Below are positions 15,277 to 24,641 of a stretch of 64,000 nt of DNA, piece by piece. How positions within the stretch are numbered: the first letter of the stretch is position 1; each line of letters opens with the position of its first letter. The stretch is taken from positions 81,236 to 145,235 of the forward strand of contig NZ_JBEWYP010000009.1 of assembly GCF_040566555.1 (NCBI RefSeq), given 5' to 3'. This stretch comes from Sediminicola sp040566555 (GTDB lineage Bacteria > Bacteroidota > Bacteroidia > Flavobacteriales > Flavobacteriaceae). The position numbers were made by a program, and so were the translations under genes. A model generated the notes under the pieces. The model saw only the letters and a program-made list of their open reading frames with translations. It did no database searches and was not told the DNA's origin.

Positions 15277-15500
15277 AGTAGCGGGAACTAGATTGATTCC
15301 TCCGCTTCACTTCGGAAAGAGCCTAGGGGGTGGCTTTACCAAGAAAACCATGGTCGCCTTGAGCCCTGTTTTTTTGGTTTCCAAAGTTTCGAGGAGGACT
15401 GGATTCTTTCCTTCGTTTCACTACGGAAAGGGCCTTGGGGGTGGCTTTACCAAGAAAACCATGGTCGCTTTGCGCCCTGTTTTTGTTTATCTCTAAAGCT
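15277..15500. repeat. Tandem dispersed repeat (copies B and C) with a tRNA 3'-end fragment
   Basis: Two head-to-tail units with a 111-base period: TGGCTTTACCAAGAAAACCA starts at 15331 and again at 15442. Each unit also holds a CTTCACTTCGGAAAG-type segment, with a few substitutions. At the left edge TAGTAGCGGGAACT (15277-15290) repeats the 3' end of the neighbouring initiator tRNA as read on this strand. A third related copy lies at 4421-4560. This explains nearly all of the 341-base gap between the NrfD-like gene and the tRNA. Open frames here are shadows. Confidence 0.85.
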
Positions 15501-15562
15501 GATGCAAGCATCGCTTTTTCATAAAACAAAAAACCAGACACTTTCGTATCTGGTTTGCTTAG

Positions 15563-15635
<73 letters not shown>

Positions 15636-15643
15636 CTGTGGGT

Positions 15644-15676
15644 GCAAAGATACAAAGCTTTTTTGCTATTATCAAA
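15644..15676 (-). promoter_or_regulatory. Promoter of the initiator tRNA
   Basis: Reading the minus strand: TTTG (15676-15673), a 20-base spacer, then TATCTTTGC (15652-15644). This matches the Bacteroidota sigma-A consensus TTTG-N19/20-TAnnTTTGC. The tRNA begins 9 bases downstream of the -7 element. Confidence 0.8.
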
Positions 15677-15755
15677 ACATAAATCAATAAATCTTTTTTA
15701 GTTACTTTCGGGCTTCATCTATTTAATTACATATCTTAGAAATTTTTCAAATTTT

Positions 15756-17123
15756 ATGAACGTAATCAATGATTTCTTAGCCTCGGTCTTACCTTATACA
15801 GAGTGGGTTATGCTCTTTCTTATTATTGGGGGAGGCTTGTTCCTGGTTTTTTATTCCAAACTATTGCCCTATCGGTATTTCAGACATGCCATTGCAATTA
15901 CATCTGGGAAATATGATAATCCCGATGATCCGGGAGAGGTAAGTCACCTTCAAGCACTCTCTTCTGCCGTTGCGGCAACCGTTGGCCTAGGGAATATTTC
16001 TGGGGTGGCCATTGCTATTTATTTAGGTGGTCCCGGAGTTGTTTTTTGGATCTGGGTGACTGCATTGGTGGGGATGTGCATAAAATTTTATTCGTGTAGC
16101 CTTGCCATAATGTTCCGTGGAAATGATAGTGACGGAAACCTTCAAGGTGGCCCAATGTATTACATTACTAAAGGAATGGGCATAAAGGCCAAACCCTTGG
16201 CGGTGTTCTTTTGTATAGCCGGACTCTTCGGGGTGCTCCCGGCCTTTACGGTGAACCAATTTACGCAAACCCTTATGGGAGTCATTCAGCCCAATGAAAA
16301 TATTGCCCTCTTGGGCGATTTCAATTGGAAATTGGGGATAGGCATCGTCCTATCCATCATTACCTCCTTTGTTATTTTTGGGGGACTCAAAAAAATCGCT
16401 AAAGTGGCCACGGCAATAGTACCCTTTATGGTACTGGTCTATTTGATTGCCGTTATCTATATCATGATTATTAATGCGGGGCAAATTTTTCCGTCCCTTA
16501 AATTGATATTCGTAGAAGCCTTTAATTTTAAGACTGCTGTACAGGGTGGTTTATGGGGGCTTATCATCATAGGGATCCGTAGGGCAGTATTTTCGAATGA
16601 ATCGGGAGTAGGGAACGCACCCATGTACCATGGGCAATCCAAGACCAATGAACCTATACAGGAAGGACTCGTGGCCATGTTAGGTCCGTTTATAGATACT
16701 ATTGTGGTCTGTACCCTTACAGCAGTGGTGATCCTTTTAAGTGGCGCCCACTTGGAGGCGGAAAACAACGGCATAACCATGACCTTGATCGCCTTTGAAA
16801 AATCGCTCTATGGGGTTGGGGATATTCTGTTGATGGTGGTGGTAGCGGCCTTTGCCCTTTCCACTTTGTTTACCTATTCCTATTACGGGACCAAATGTCT
16901 TTCCTTTTTGACCAATGCCAAAATTGGCAAGTATTACAACCACATTTATATCTTAAGTATTACCTTTGCAGCAGTAGCTTCGGTAGACCTAGTGGTAAAT
17001 CTGATCGATTTATCTTTTGCCCTTATGGTAATCCCCAATATGATTGCGGTTCTCTATTTGGCACCAAAGGTAAACCAAGCAATGAAAACGTATTTTTTAA
17101 AGGTAAAAGATGGCAGAGCATAA
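15756..17123 (+). CDS. Sodium:alanine/glycine symporter (AGCS family)
   Basis: A 455-residue inner-membrane transporter with about ten or eleven hydrophobic helices. Family marks are SSAVAATVGLGNISGVAIAI, GGPGVVFWIWVTALVGM, then GGPMYYITKGMG and AVFSNESGVGNAPMYHG. AGCS carriers take up alanine or glycine with Na+. The segment 'GIRRAVFSNESG' replaces the common 'G..RG.FSNEAG', a small departure. Its last 14 bases overlap the start of era, so the two are probably co-transcribed. ATG at 15756 is the only sensible start. Confidence 0.92.
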   Translation: MNVINDFLASVLPYTEWVMLFLIIGGGLFLVFYSKLLPYRYFRHAIAITSGKYDNPDDPGEVSHLQALSSAVAATVGLGNISGVAIAIYLGGPGVVFWIWVTALVGMCIKFYSCSLAIMFRGNDSDGNLQGGPMYYITKGMGIKAKPLAVFFCIAGLFGVLPAFTVNQFTQTLMGVIQPNENIALLGDFNWKLGIGIVLSIITSFVIFGGLKKIAKVATAIVPFMVLVYLIAVIYIMIINAGQIFPSLKLIFVEAFNFKTAVQGGLWGLIIIGIRRAVFSNESGVGNAPMYHGQSKTNEPIQEGLVAMLGPFIDTIVVCTLTAVVILLSGAHLEAENNGITMTLIAFEKSLYGVGDILLMVVVAAFALSTLFTYSYYGTKCLSFLTNAKIGKYYNHIYILSITFAAVASVDLVVNLIDLSFALMVIPNMIAVLYLAPKVNQAMKTYFLKVKDGRA

Positions 17124-17994
17124 GGCAGGGTTTGTAAATATCATAGGAAATCCCAATGTGGGAAAATCCACTTTGATGAACGCATTTGTAGGAGAGAAAT
17201 TATCTATCATCACCTCCAAGGCACAGACCACTAGACATAGGATACTGGGGATTGTGAACGGAGAGGATTTTCAAATGATCTTATCGGACACTCCGGGAAT
17301 AATTAAACCCGCCTATGAGTTGCAATCCTCCATGATGGGCTTTGTGAAATCTGCATTTGAGGATGCAGATGTTCTTATCTATATGGTAGAAATAGGGGAG
17401 AAGGCCTTAAAAGATGAAGGTTTTTTTGAAAAGATAAAAAACAGTAAGATTCCTGTTCTATTGTTATTGAACAAGATCGATATATCCGAACAAGGTGTAT
17501 TGGAAGAGCAGGTGCAGTATTGGCAGTCTCAATTGCCCGAAGCTGAGATACACCCCATCTCCGCCCTTCAGAATTTTAATGTCAAAGAAGTATTTCATAG
17601 GATTATGGAATTGTTGCCCGTGTCACCGCCTTATTATCCAAAGGATCAATTAACGGACAAGCCGGAACGCTTCTTTGTAAATGAGACCATCCGCGAGAAA
17701 ATATTACAACATTATAAAAAAGAGATTCCCTATTCTGTGGAAATAGATACAGAGGAATTTTTTGAAGACGAAGAAATTATTAGAATGCGCTCGGTAATTA
17801 TGGTTGAACGAGAATCCCAAAAGGGTATCATCATTGGCCATAAAGGATCTGCCTTAAAAAGGGTAGGGGTAGAGGCCCGAAAAGATCTTGAAAAATTCTT
17901 TGACAAACAGGTACACCTGGAACTGTATGTGAAAGTGAACAAAAACTGGCGCAGTAATCCCAACCAATTGAAACGGTTTGGATACAATCAATAA
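17110..17994 (+). CDS. era: GTPase Era
   Basis: A 294-residue ribosome-assembly GTPase. The G1 loop GNPNVGKST is at residues 13-21, followed by the TTRH switch, G3 DTPG and G4 NKID. The C-terminal KH domain contains GIIIGHKGSALKRVG, which binds the 3' end of 16S rRNA during 30S maturation. Length is normal. Its start codon lies inside the end of the symporter gene. It ends back-to-back with the minus-strand gene at 17995 with no spacer. Confidence 0.97.
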   Translation: MAEHKAGFVNIIGNPNVGKSTLMNAFVGEKLSIITSKAQTTRHRILGIVNGEDFQMILSDTPGIIKPAYELQSSMMGFVKSAFEDADVLIYMVEIGEKALKDEGFFEKIKNSKIPVLLLLNKIDISEQGVLEEQVQYWQSQLPEAEIHPISALQNFNVKEVFHRIMELLPVSPPYYPKDQLTDKPERFFVNETIREKILQHYKKEIPYSVEIDTEEFFEDEEIIRMRSVIMVERESQKGIIIGHKGSALKRVGVEARKDLEKFFDKQVHLELYVKVNKNWRSNPNQLKRFGYNQ

Positions 17995-18486
17995 TCAGAG
18001 GTTAATTACCTCCGACATAAAAGAATAGAGCTCCTTCATTTGGGGCTCTCCTTTTTTTCTGCCTTTTCTACCAAAGGCATACAGTAGACCCCAGACTACT
18101 ACCAAAATCACCAACATCCCTGTCTGCAATCCAATAGGTTTGTCCAGAGTCCAATTGGAATAGGCCCAAATGCCAATGACAATAAATAGGGTGGCAACTC
18201 CAAAGTGTAGGAACATAAAGAACGTCCATAAAGTGGGACTAGGGCCAAAAAGACCATTTATTCTGCAAGAATTGTTATCCATATCATGGAGTTCCAAGTG
18301 AAGTTCCGGAGTCCAAAAAGTACGAAGATCTTGTTGGAACTTTATAAAAAGATGATCATCGATCCGTTTTACGAGAAAAGGAGGTTTTTTTATTTTCTCG
18401 AAGCTGGCGAGTACAACTTCTTTAGGGGTATTTAATTGATGTTGAAATCGTGGTCTTAAAACGACCTCATTCGATAGACTTTTCAC
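17995..18486 (-). CDS. Conserved membrane protein of unknown function
   Basis: A 163-residue protein. The first about 85 residues are soluble and contain PELHLELHDMDNNSCRINGLFGPSPTLWTFF. Two hydrophobic helices follow (about 84-106 and 120-138), then a basic cytosolic tail rich in Arg/Lys (GRKGRKKGEPQMKEL). No family is recognised with confidence. It sits alone on the minus strand between era and der and shares no spacer with era (stop codons abut). The start at ATG 18484-18486 faces der across a 78-base divergent promoter region. Confidence 0.75.
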   Translation of the reverse strand: MKSLSNEVVLRPRFQHQLNTPKEVVLASFEKIKKPPFLVKRIDDHLFIKFQQDLRTFWTPELHLELHDMDNNSCRINGLFGPSPTLWTFFMFLHFGVATLFIVIGIWAYSNWTLDKPIGLQTGMLVILVVVWGLLYAFGRKGRKKGEPQMKELYSFMSEVINL

Positions 18487-18539
18487 TGGTACAATTGATT
18501 ATGTAATAAAAGATAGCATTTTACTTCAGATATAAATAG

Positions 18540-18548
18540 TACTTTTGC
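18540..18548 (+). promoter_or_regulatory. -7 element of the der promoter
   Basis: TACTTTTGC matches TAnnTTTGC and lies 16 bases ahead of the der start codon. The matching -33 region is weak (an ATTTTAC stretch around 18518-18524). Confidence 0.55.
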
Positions 18549-18564
18549 AGCAAATTAAAGAAGT

Positions 18565-19872
18565 ATGAGTGCAATTGTAGCCATTGTAGGGAGACCTAAT
18601 GTAGGAAAATCGACGTTTTTTAATCGGTTGATACAGAGAAGAGAGGCGATCGTAGATGCGGTTAGCGGAGTTACGCGCGACCGACATTACGGAAAGAGTG
18701 ATTGGAATGGACGTGAGTTTACGGTTATTGATACAGGGGGATATGTTTTAGGTAGTGACGATGTTTTTGAAGTGGAAATTGATAAGCAGGTAGAGCTAGC
18801 CATTGATGAGGCCGATGCCATTATTTTTATGGTGGATGTGGAAGCTGGTGTAACCGGTATGGATGAAGATGTGGCAAATCTGTTGAGACGCCACAACAAA
18901 CCCGTGTTATTGGCCATTAACAAGGTAGACAATGGCAAGCGCGCCGAAGATGCCGTGGAATTTTATTCTTTAGGCTTGGGAGAGTACTATACCATTGCCA
19001 GTATTAGTGGGAGTGGAACTGGGGAACTATTGGATGCCTTGATAGAAGTATTACCTGAACAAGAGGTAGTTGAAGAAAGTGAATTGCCACGTTTTGCTGT
19101 GGTAGGAAGACCTAATGCAGGAAAATCTTCATTTATAAATGCCTTGATTGGGGAAGATAGATATATCGTTACCGATGTCGCTGGTACCACCAGGGACAGT
19201 ATTGATACCAAATACAACCGTTTTGGATTTGAATTCAACCTTGTGGATACTGCGGGAATCCGTAGGAAGGCCAAAGTGAAAGAGGATCTGGAATTTTATT
19301 CTGTGATGCGTTCCGTTAGGGCCATAGAGCATTCTGATGTATGTATCTTAATATTGGATGCTACAAGGGGTTTTGATGGACAAGTAGAGAATATCTTTTG
19401 GTTGGCGCAGCGCAATAACAAAGGTATTGTCATCTTGGTGAACAAATGGGATTTGGTAGAAGATAAAGAAACCAATACCATAAAACGGTACACGGAGAAA
19501 ATCAAACAGGCTATAGAGCCTTTTACAGATGTACCCATTTTGTTTATCTCAGTCTTGACAAAACAACGTATCTATAAGGCTATAGAAACTGCTGTTGAGG
19601 TATATCAGAACAGAAGCAAGAAAATACAGACGCGTAAATTCAATGATATCATGTTGCCTATTATTGAAAACAATCCGCCGCCGGCATACAAAGGGAAATA
19701 TGTAAAGATTAAGTTCTGTACACAATTGCCAACGCCATATCCGCAGTTTGCATTCTTTTGCAATTTACCGCAATATGTGCGCGATCCTTATAAGCGCTTT
19801 CTGGAGAACAAACTAAGGGAGCATTTTGATTTTACTGGAGTGCCCATATCCGTGTTTATGAGAAAGAAATAA
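18565..19872 (+). CDS. der: GTPase Der (EngA)
   Basis: A 435-residue protein with two GTPase domains in tandem: GRPNVGKST near residue 8 with DTGG, and GRPNAGKSS near residue 180 with DTAGIRRK and NKWD. A KH-like C-terminal domain follows. Der is required for 50S ribosome assembly. Length is normal. It is preceded by its own promoter and followed by 94 bases with no clear hairpin. Together with era it makes a small ribosome-maturation neighbourhood. Confidence 0.97.
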   Translation: MSAIVAIVGRPNVGKSTFFNRLIQRREAIVDAVSGVTRDRHYGKSDWNGREFTVIDTGGYVLGSDDVFEVEIDKQVELAIDEADAIIFMVDVEAGVTGMDEDVANLLRRHNKPVLLAINKVDNGKRAEDAVEFYSLGLGEYYTIASISGSGTGELLDALIEVLPEQEVVEESELPRFAVVGRPNAGKSSFINALIGEDRYIVTDVAGTTRDSIDTKYNRFGFEFNLVDTAGIRRKAKVKEDLEFYSVMRSVRAIEHSDVCILILDATRGFDGQVENIFWLAQRNNKGIVILVNKWDLVEDKETNTIKRYTEKIKQAIEPFTDVPILFISVLTKQRIYKAIETAVEVYQNRSKKIQTRKFNDIMLPIIENNPPPAYKGKYVKIKFCTQLPTPYPQFAFFCNLPQYVRDPYKRFLENKLREHFDFTGVPISVFMRKK

Positions 19873-19966
19873 AAAAGTCATAAAAATCTGTTAAGAGGGG
19901 CAAAGGTCTTAAGGTGTTAGATTATTTTCGAAACGTGCTTTCGCACAACCAATCAAAAATAAATCT

Positions 19967-22741
19967 ATGCTTAAGGTTCTTTGCCTCTTTTTTATTGCCC
20001 TTTTCTTATCGTTTCAAGTTCAGTCCCAAGAGTTCATTATAAAAGGAATTGTAATGGATGCCCCCTCCAATCTACCACTGGAGGCTTCTACGATTTATGC
20101 AGAATCCATTCAGGACAGCACCTTGATCACTTATACCATATCAGAAAAAAATGGATCTTTTGCCCTAGAGGGAAAAACAGCTTTAAAAGAGGTGCACCTA
20201 TACTTTTCATATAATGGCTATAAGTCAATTGTAAGGAAGGTTGCCCTAAAGTCCTACCTTGATCTTGGGGTCATAGAAATGGAGGAACAGGCGCAAGAAC
20301 TGAAAGGGGTGCAAGTGACTGGAGAAAGGGTGCCCATCACTATAAAAAAGGATACGTTGGAGTTTAATGCGGACTCTTTTAAGACTAGACCAGATGCTAC
20401 TGTGGAAGATGTTCTAAAAAAGTTGCCCGGGGTAGAGGTAGACGGTGATGGAAAAATAACCGTAAACGGAAAAGAGGTGAGCCAAGTATTGGTAAACGGA
20501 CAAGTGTTCTTTAGTAATGACCCCAAAGTGGTCACCAAAAGTTTGCCCAAGGAAATCATCAATAAAATTCAAATTACAGATACCAAAACAAAGACCCAAG
20601 AATTTACCGGCGAAGCTGGAGATGGCGAGACCAAGACCATCAACCTGACCATAAAGGAAGATAAGAACAATGGATATTTGGGCAGGTTGGCCGCAGGATA
20701 TGGTACGGACGACAGGTATCAGTTGAATGGCCTTGTCAATTATTTCAACGGACAGGAACGTATGAGTGTCATTGCAGGAAGCAACAATATCAACAACAGT
20801 GGTTTTTCTTTTGACGAGATTTACGATATGGTGGGCAACTCAAGTGGAGGTGTTACCTTTAATAATTCGGGAGCCTTTAGAATTGGGGATATGTCCTTTG
20901 GTTTTGGTCAGGGTATTACAACTTCTTCCAATGTAGGGGCCAGTTATGCCAACCAACAAAAGGATAAATATGAGGTGAATGGGAATTACTTTTTTGCATA
21001 TAGTGATTCTTTTAATGATGAGAAGACGTCTAGGGAGAATATCTTGCCAGATGGACGTTTCTTTACAGATTCAGAAACCAACTTCAACGGAAATACCAAT
21101 TCCAACCAAGGGAGTGCCAATTTAGAGTTTGATATTGATAAGACCTTCCGGATATCATTGGAGCCCAGTATAAATATAAGTAGGACAAATTCCGTCAATG
21201 AAAGAACAACACTCTCTAGTGATGAGAATGGTAATGCCATCAACAGCAATAGTTCCCTCACCCGTGATGATGGATATCAAAGTAGGTTTTCCAACGAGCT
21301 GACTTTGTTTAAAAAATTGGATACCCTGGGCAGGTACGTTCGTCTTTCCATTACCAATGACAACAGATTAAATAGGAATGAAAGTAACTTTAACTCCATT
21401 CGGAACACTTTTGGGGATGATGCAAGTCAGGATATTTTGGACCAACAAACCAACAATAACACAAAGAATGATTCTTACAGCGCCGAACTTACCTATCGTC
21501 AGGTGCTGGTAAAAGATCTGTTTTTGGATTTCGGTTATGAATATGAAAACTTTCAGCAGAACAACACAAAGTTTGTGTTCGATTTTGATCCTGCCACACT
21601 GGGGTATGACAATTTTAACCAATTGCAGAGTTCAGATTTTAAGTTTAGCAATATACAACAGACACCTAGTTTAGGTCTTCAGAGAAATAATAAAAAATTT
21701 CGTTTTGGGGTAACGGCCTATTATAAAATTACCACCCTTGAAAATTTTGACGTGATTCAAAATTCCGCCTTTGAAAAAACATACGAAAACATCTTGTTCA
21801 GGGCCAACGCCAATTATGCGATTGGGGAGAACAAGAGTCTGAGCCTATGGTCCAATTCTAGATTGAACACGCCTACAGTAAATCAATTGCAGCCAATTCC
21901 AAATGTGAGTGATCCTTTGAATATTGTTGTTGGAAATCAAAATCTAGCACCTGCTGTATCCAATCAGACCTATATCAATTACAATAATTACAATTGGAAA
22001 GAACGTACTGGATTGTATGCCTATTTGGGCATTTTTACAGAGAAGGGCAGAGTGTCCCCAATTACCACAACCACGGAAGATCTATTACGTACAACCACCT
22101 ATGATAATATCGATGGAAATTACAATCTAAATGGAGGGTTTAGCTTGTCCAAACAGATAAAAAAAGACAGTACATACACCTTAAAATATAGTATCAAACC
22201 ATATTTTGGTTACAATAAAAACATTGGGTTTACCAATGGGAGCAGACTAGAGGCATATGCCTTATCCCTCAGCCCTAGAGTAAGTGCCACCTTTAATTTT
22301 AGAGAGCTGGTGGAGTTGGAGCCAGAATATGGCATTACCTTTAATGATACCCGATACAATTTGGACGGCGTGGAAGATGTGAATTTCATCTCCCACAATG
22401 TAGGCTTTAAAGCTACTACCTACTGGCCAGAAAATATTGTTTGGGGTAATGATATTAACTATAGTTACAATGGCAATGTAGGTCCGGGATTCGATAGGGA
22501 TGCACTTTTTTGGAACATGAGTTTGGGAGTGCAAATGTTAAAGAATAATGTGACCTTGAAGGTGTCGGCTTACGATTTATTGAACCAAAATATCAATACC
22601 AGAAGGACCACGGGACAAGATTTTATCCAAGATTTTCAGGGTACGGTATTGCAACGTTATTTTATGTTCAGCGTTACCTTCAAATTTGATCAGTTTGGGG
22701 GTAAAAAGGCCAATAAAAACAGTATGTTTTGGGTTGATTAA
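19967..22741 (+). CDS. TonB-dependent-type outer-membrane beta-barrel with carboxypeptidase-like N-domain
   Basis: A 924-residue outer-membrane protein. The signal peptide is residues 1-20. A carboxypeptidase-regulatory-like domain follows (IIKGIVMDAPSNLPLEASTI, about 22-105), then a plug-like region (DATVEDVLKKLPGVEVDGDGKITVNGKEVSQVLVNG shortened), and a long barrel of the OMP_b-brl_3 kind ending FKFDQFGG...MFWVD. Members of this group are usually annotated as outer-membrane beta-barrel or TonB-dependent receptor; the ligand cannot be read from sequence. No SusD partner or TonB gene lies nearby. It is a single-gene unit downstream of der. Confidence 0.85.
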   Translation: MLKVLCLFFIALFLSFQVQSQEFIIKGIVMDAPSNLPLEASTIYAESIQDSTLITYTISEKNGSFALEGKTALKEVHLYFSYNGYKSIVRKVALKSYLDLGVIEMEEQAQELKGVQVTGERVPITIKKDTLEFNADSFKTRPDATVEDVLKKLPGVEVDGDGKITVNGKEVSQVLVNGQVFFSNDPKVVTKSLPKEIINKIQITDTKTKTQEFTGEAGDGETKTINLTIKEDKNNGYLGRLAAGYGTDDRYQLNGLVNYFNGQERMSVIAGSNNINNSGFSFDEIYDMVGNSSGGVTFNNSGAFRIGDMSFGFGQGITTSSNVGASYANQQKDKYEVNGNYFFAYSDSFNDEKTSRENILPDGRFFTDSETNFNGNTNSNQGSANLEFDIDKTFRISLEPSINISRTNSVNERTTLSSDENGNAINSNSSLTRDDGYQSRFSNELTLFKKLDTLGRYVRLSITNDNRLNRNESNFNSIRNTFGDDASQDILDQQTNNNTKNDSYSAELTYRQVLVKDLFLDFGYEYENFQQNNTKFVFDFDPATLGYDNFNQLQSSDFKFSNIQQTPSLGLQRNNKKFRFGVTAYYKITTLENFDVIQNSAFEKTYENILFRANANYAIGENKSLSLWSNSRLNTPTVNQLQPIPNVSDPLNIVVGNQNLAPAVSNQTYINYNNYNWKERTGLYAYLGIFTEKGRVSPITTTTEDLLRTTTYDNIDGNYNLNGGFSLSKQIKKDSTYTLKYSIKPYFGYNKNIGFTNGSRLEAYALSLSPRVSATFNFRELVELEPEYGITFNDTRYNLDGVEDVNFISHNVGFKATTYWPENIVWGNDINYSYNGNVGPGFDRDALFWNMSLGVQMLKNNVTLKVSAYDLLNQNINTRRTTGQDFIQDFQGTVLQRYFMFSVTFKFDQFGGKKANKNSMFWVD

Positions 22742-22796
22742 AAAAAACAGGGAATGCTACTATAATGTATAGTATTGCGGGTGAGGGTGTTTCTAA

Positions 22797-23588
22797 CTAC
22801 CAACCTCCAGAGGAACCGCCGCCGCCAAAACCACCGCCGCCGAAGCCACCGCCAAAACCACCACCGCCTCCGAAGCCGCCCCCGCCTGAGGATGACCCTC
22901 CGCCGAAACCGCCACGTCCCATATTGCTGAGGATGATGGCATCCCAAATATCGAAACCTCCCCGTCTGCCACCATTTTTTCCGCCACCCCTTTTGTTGCG
23001 GTTGGATAGGATAATGATGATGATAAAAAAGATGATAAAGGGTAAAAGTGATCTTAAAGGGAAGCCACGGTTCTCCGTTTTTGTCCGGTCTTCCTTAAAC
23101 TCTCCGGTTAGGACCTGGAACATGACATCTGCCCCTTTGTCCAAACCTGCATAATAATCGTTCTTTTTAAATTCGGGGATAATAACGGTCTCAATAATCC
23201 TACGTGTCATAGCATCGGTCAAGGATCCTTCCACCCCATAACCCGTATTAATGGCCACCCTGCGATCCCCTTTTGCCAACAGGACTAAAACACCATTGTC
23301 TTTGTTCTCCTGTCCTATGCCCCAGGCCTGTCCCCATTGGGCACCCAAAAAATTGATATTTTCCCCGTCGGTAGAATTGATGATGGCCACCACGATCTGG
23401 GTTGATGTGCTATCGGAATATTTGATCAGTTTCTGTTCCAAGGATGTTTTTTCCGTATTGGACAGTAAATTGATGTAATCGTAGACGCTGGTCTCTAGTT
23501 TTGGTTTTTCAGGAATGGTATACTGCCCAAAAGCTACAGAAAATACCAGTAAAAATAAAAGTAGAATACTAACTTTTAGATACCTCAT
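22797..23588 (-). CDS. TPM-domain protein with glycine-rich tail
   Basis: A 263-residue protein with a signal peptide (1-21), a TPM domain (about 25-165; EKTSLEQKL, TQIVVAIINSTDGENI, GVLVLLAKGDRRVAINTGYG), one transmembrane helix (about 183-196, FIIFFIIIIIL) and a low-complexity C-terminal tail of Gly/Ser/Phe repeats. TPM proteins (YgcG/Psb32-like) have been linked to membrane-complex maintenance and acid phosphatase activity, but the role here is unknown. The domain should face the periplasm. The gene overlaps the upstream TPM gene by 20 bases and ends an operon with M23, MerR and LemA genes. The G-rich tail makes the plus strand C-rich here, which creates false proline-rich frames. Confidence 0.88.
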   Translation of the reverse strand: MRYLKVSILLLFLLVFSVAFGQYTIPEKPKLETSVYDYINLLSNTEKTSLEQKLIKYSDSTSTQIVVAIINSTDGENINFLGAQWGQAWGIGQENKDNGVLVLLAKGDRRVAINTGYGVEGSLTDAMTRRIIETVIIPEFKKNDYYAGLDKGADVMFQVLTGEFKEDRTKTENRGFPLRSLLPFIIFFIIIIILSNRNKRGGGKNGGRRGGFDIWDAIILSNMGRGGFGGGSSSGGGGFGGGGGFGGGFGGGGFGGGGSSGGW

Positions 23589-24006
23589 TGCTCAGTTCGT
23601 TAGTATTGTTATGATCCCAAGGAAAATGTTTTGACAATGCCTCACCTGCTCTTAAAACTCCGTCTATGAGGCCTTGTTTAAAGTTCCGTTGCTTAAATTG
23701 AAGTTCAATGGCCTCTTTGGTGGTGTCCCAGAAATCCGTGGGCACCACTTTGTTGATGCCTTTATCCCCTAAAACGACAAACTTTTTATCGGCAACGGCC
23801 ACATAGATGAGTACCCCATTCTCCTCTTTGGTATTATCCATTTTTAAATAATGGAATACTGCTTTGGCCCGCTCGAAATGGTCATTGTTGGTATGGGCCT
23901 CAATATGTACCCTAATCTCCCCAGAAGTATTTTTTTCGGCCTCCACAATAGCCTGCACTATTGCGGCCTCCTCTTCAGCGGTCAAAAAATCTTCTACTTT
24001 GGACAT
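23569..24006 (-). CDS. TPM-domain protein (cytosolic form)
   Basis: A 145-residue protein without a signal peptide, made of a single TPM domain: LTAEEEAAIVQAIVEAEKNT, then GEIRVHIEA, NGVLIYVAVADKKFVVLGDKGI and the closing helix EAIELQFKQRNFKQGLIDG. It is a paralogue of the larger TPM protein encoded next to it. The LemA-TPM-TPM order is common in Bacteroidota. It follows lemA by 10 bases and overlaps the next gene by 20, so all three should be made together. Confidence 0.88.
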   Translation of the reverse strand: MSKVEDFLTAEEEAAIVQAIVEAEKNTSGEIRVHIEAHTNNDHFERAKAVFHYLKMDNTKEENGVLIYVAVADKKFVVLGDKGINKVVPTDFWDTTKEAIELQFKQRNFKQGLIDGVLRAGEALSKHFPWDHNNTNELSNEVSKS

Positions 24007-24016
24007 ATAGGTGTTT

Positions 24017-24616
24017 TTAATTAAAGTCGAAATTCACATCAGGGGCATTCTCTGCTCCCGGATCAGATTGGTATCTGGTCATAGGATCAAAATTGAACAT
24101 GCCTGCAAGCATGGAGTTCGGAAATTTTTTGATGTGGATGTTGTAGATATTGACTTCTTCGTTAAATCTGTTCCTTTCTACATTAATGCGGTTTTCCGTG
24201 CCTTCCAACTGAGCTTGTAGTTCCAGAAAGTTTTGGTTGGCTTTTAGTTCGGGATATCTTTCCACGGTTACCAGTAATCTTGACAACGCAGAGGAAAGAC
24301 CGGACTGTGCTTCCTGGAATGCCGCTAATTTCTCCGGAGTAAGATTATTGGCGTCAATTGTGGTAGAAGTAGCTTTCGCCCTCGCTTCAATTACATCTGT
24401 TAACGTACCTCGTTCAAAGTCGGCAGCACCTTGTACTGTCTTGACAAGGTTCCCAATCAGGTCATTCCTACGTTGGTATGCACTTTCTACATTGGACCAT
24501 TTGGTCTTGGCATTCTCTTCGTATTGTACGGCAGTGTTGTTAAAGCCTACAGCCCATCGGTAAACTCCGAAGATGACAACAACAATAATGATTACTGGAA
24601 TAAGCCACTTTTTCAT
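24017..24616 (-). CDS. LemA family protein
   Basis: A 199-residue protein with an N-terminal transmembrane helix (LIPVIIIVVVIFGVYRW, residues 4-20) and a long helical LemA domain: YEENAKTKWSNVESAYQRRNDLIGNLVKTVQG, shortened here, with PELKANQNFLELQAQLEGTE and the closing NSMLAGMFNFDP. The helical domain is expected outside the cytosol. LemA function is unresolved; it co-occurs with TPM proteins as it does here. It lies in the middle of a five-gene minus-strand run. Confidence 0.93.
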   Translation of the reverse strand: MKKWLIPVIIIVVVIFGVYRWAVGFNNTAVQYEENAKTKWSNVESAYQRRNDLIGNLVKTVQGAADFERGTLTDVIEARAKATSTTIDANNLTPEKLAAFQEAQSGLSSALSRLLVTVERYPELKANQNFLELQAQLEGTENRINVERNRFNEEVNIYNIHIKKFPNSMLAGMFNFDPMTRYQSDPGAENAPDVNFDFN

Positions 24617-24641
24617 GGATACGTATTTTTTATGGTTAGAA

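Noticed and set aside
15293..15541. Two opposite frames of about 70 residues before the tRNA
   Set aside because: They read the tandem repeat, with both frames repeating internally at the 111-base period. Another copy of the repeat is read in a different frame.
22800..22960. CRISPR-like short repeats
   Set aside because: The CCGCC-type repeats are the antisense of Gly codons, are degenerate, and have no spacer structure.
22765..23154. Proline-rich 129-residue plus-strand frame
   Set aside because: It is the reverse complement of the Gly/Ser-rich tail and TPM domain of the minus-strand gene 22797-23588. Its Pro runs come from GGN codons read backwards.
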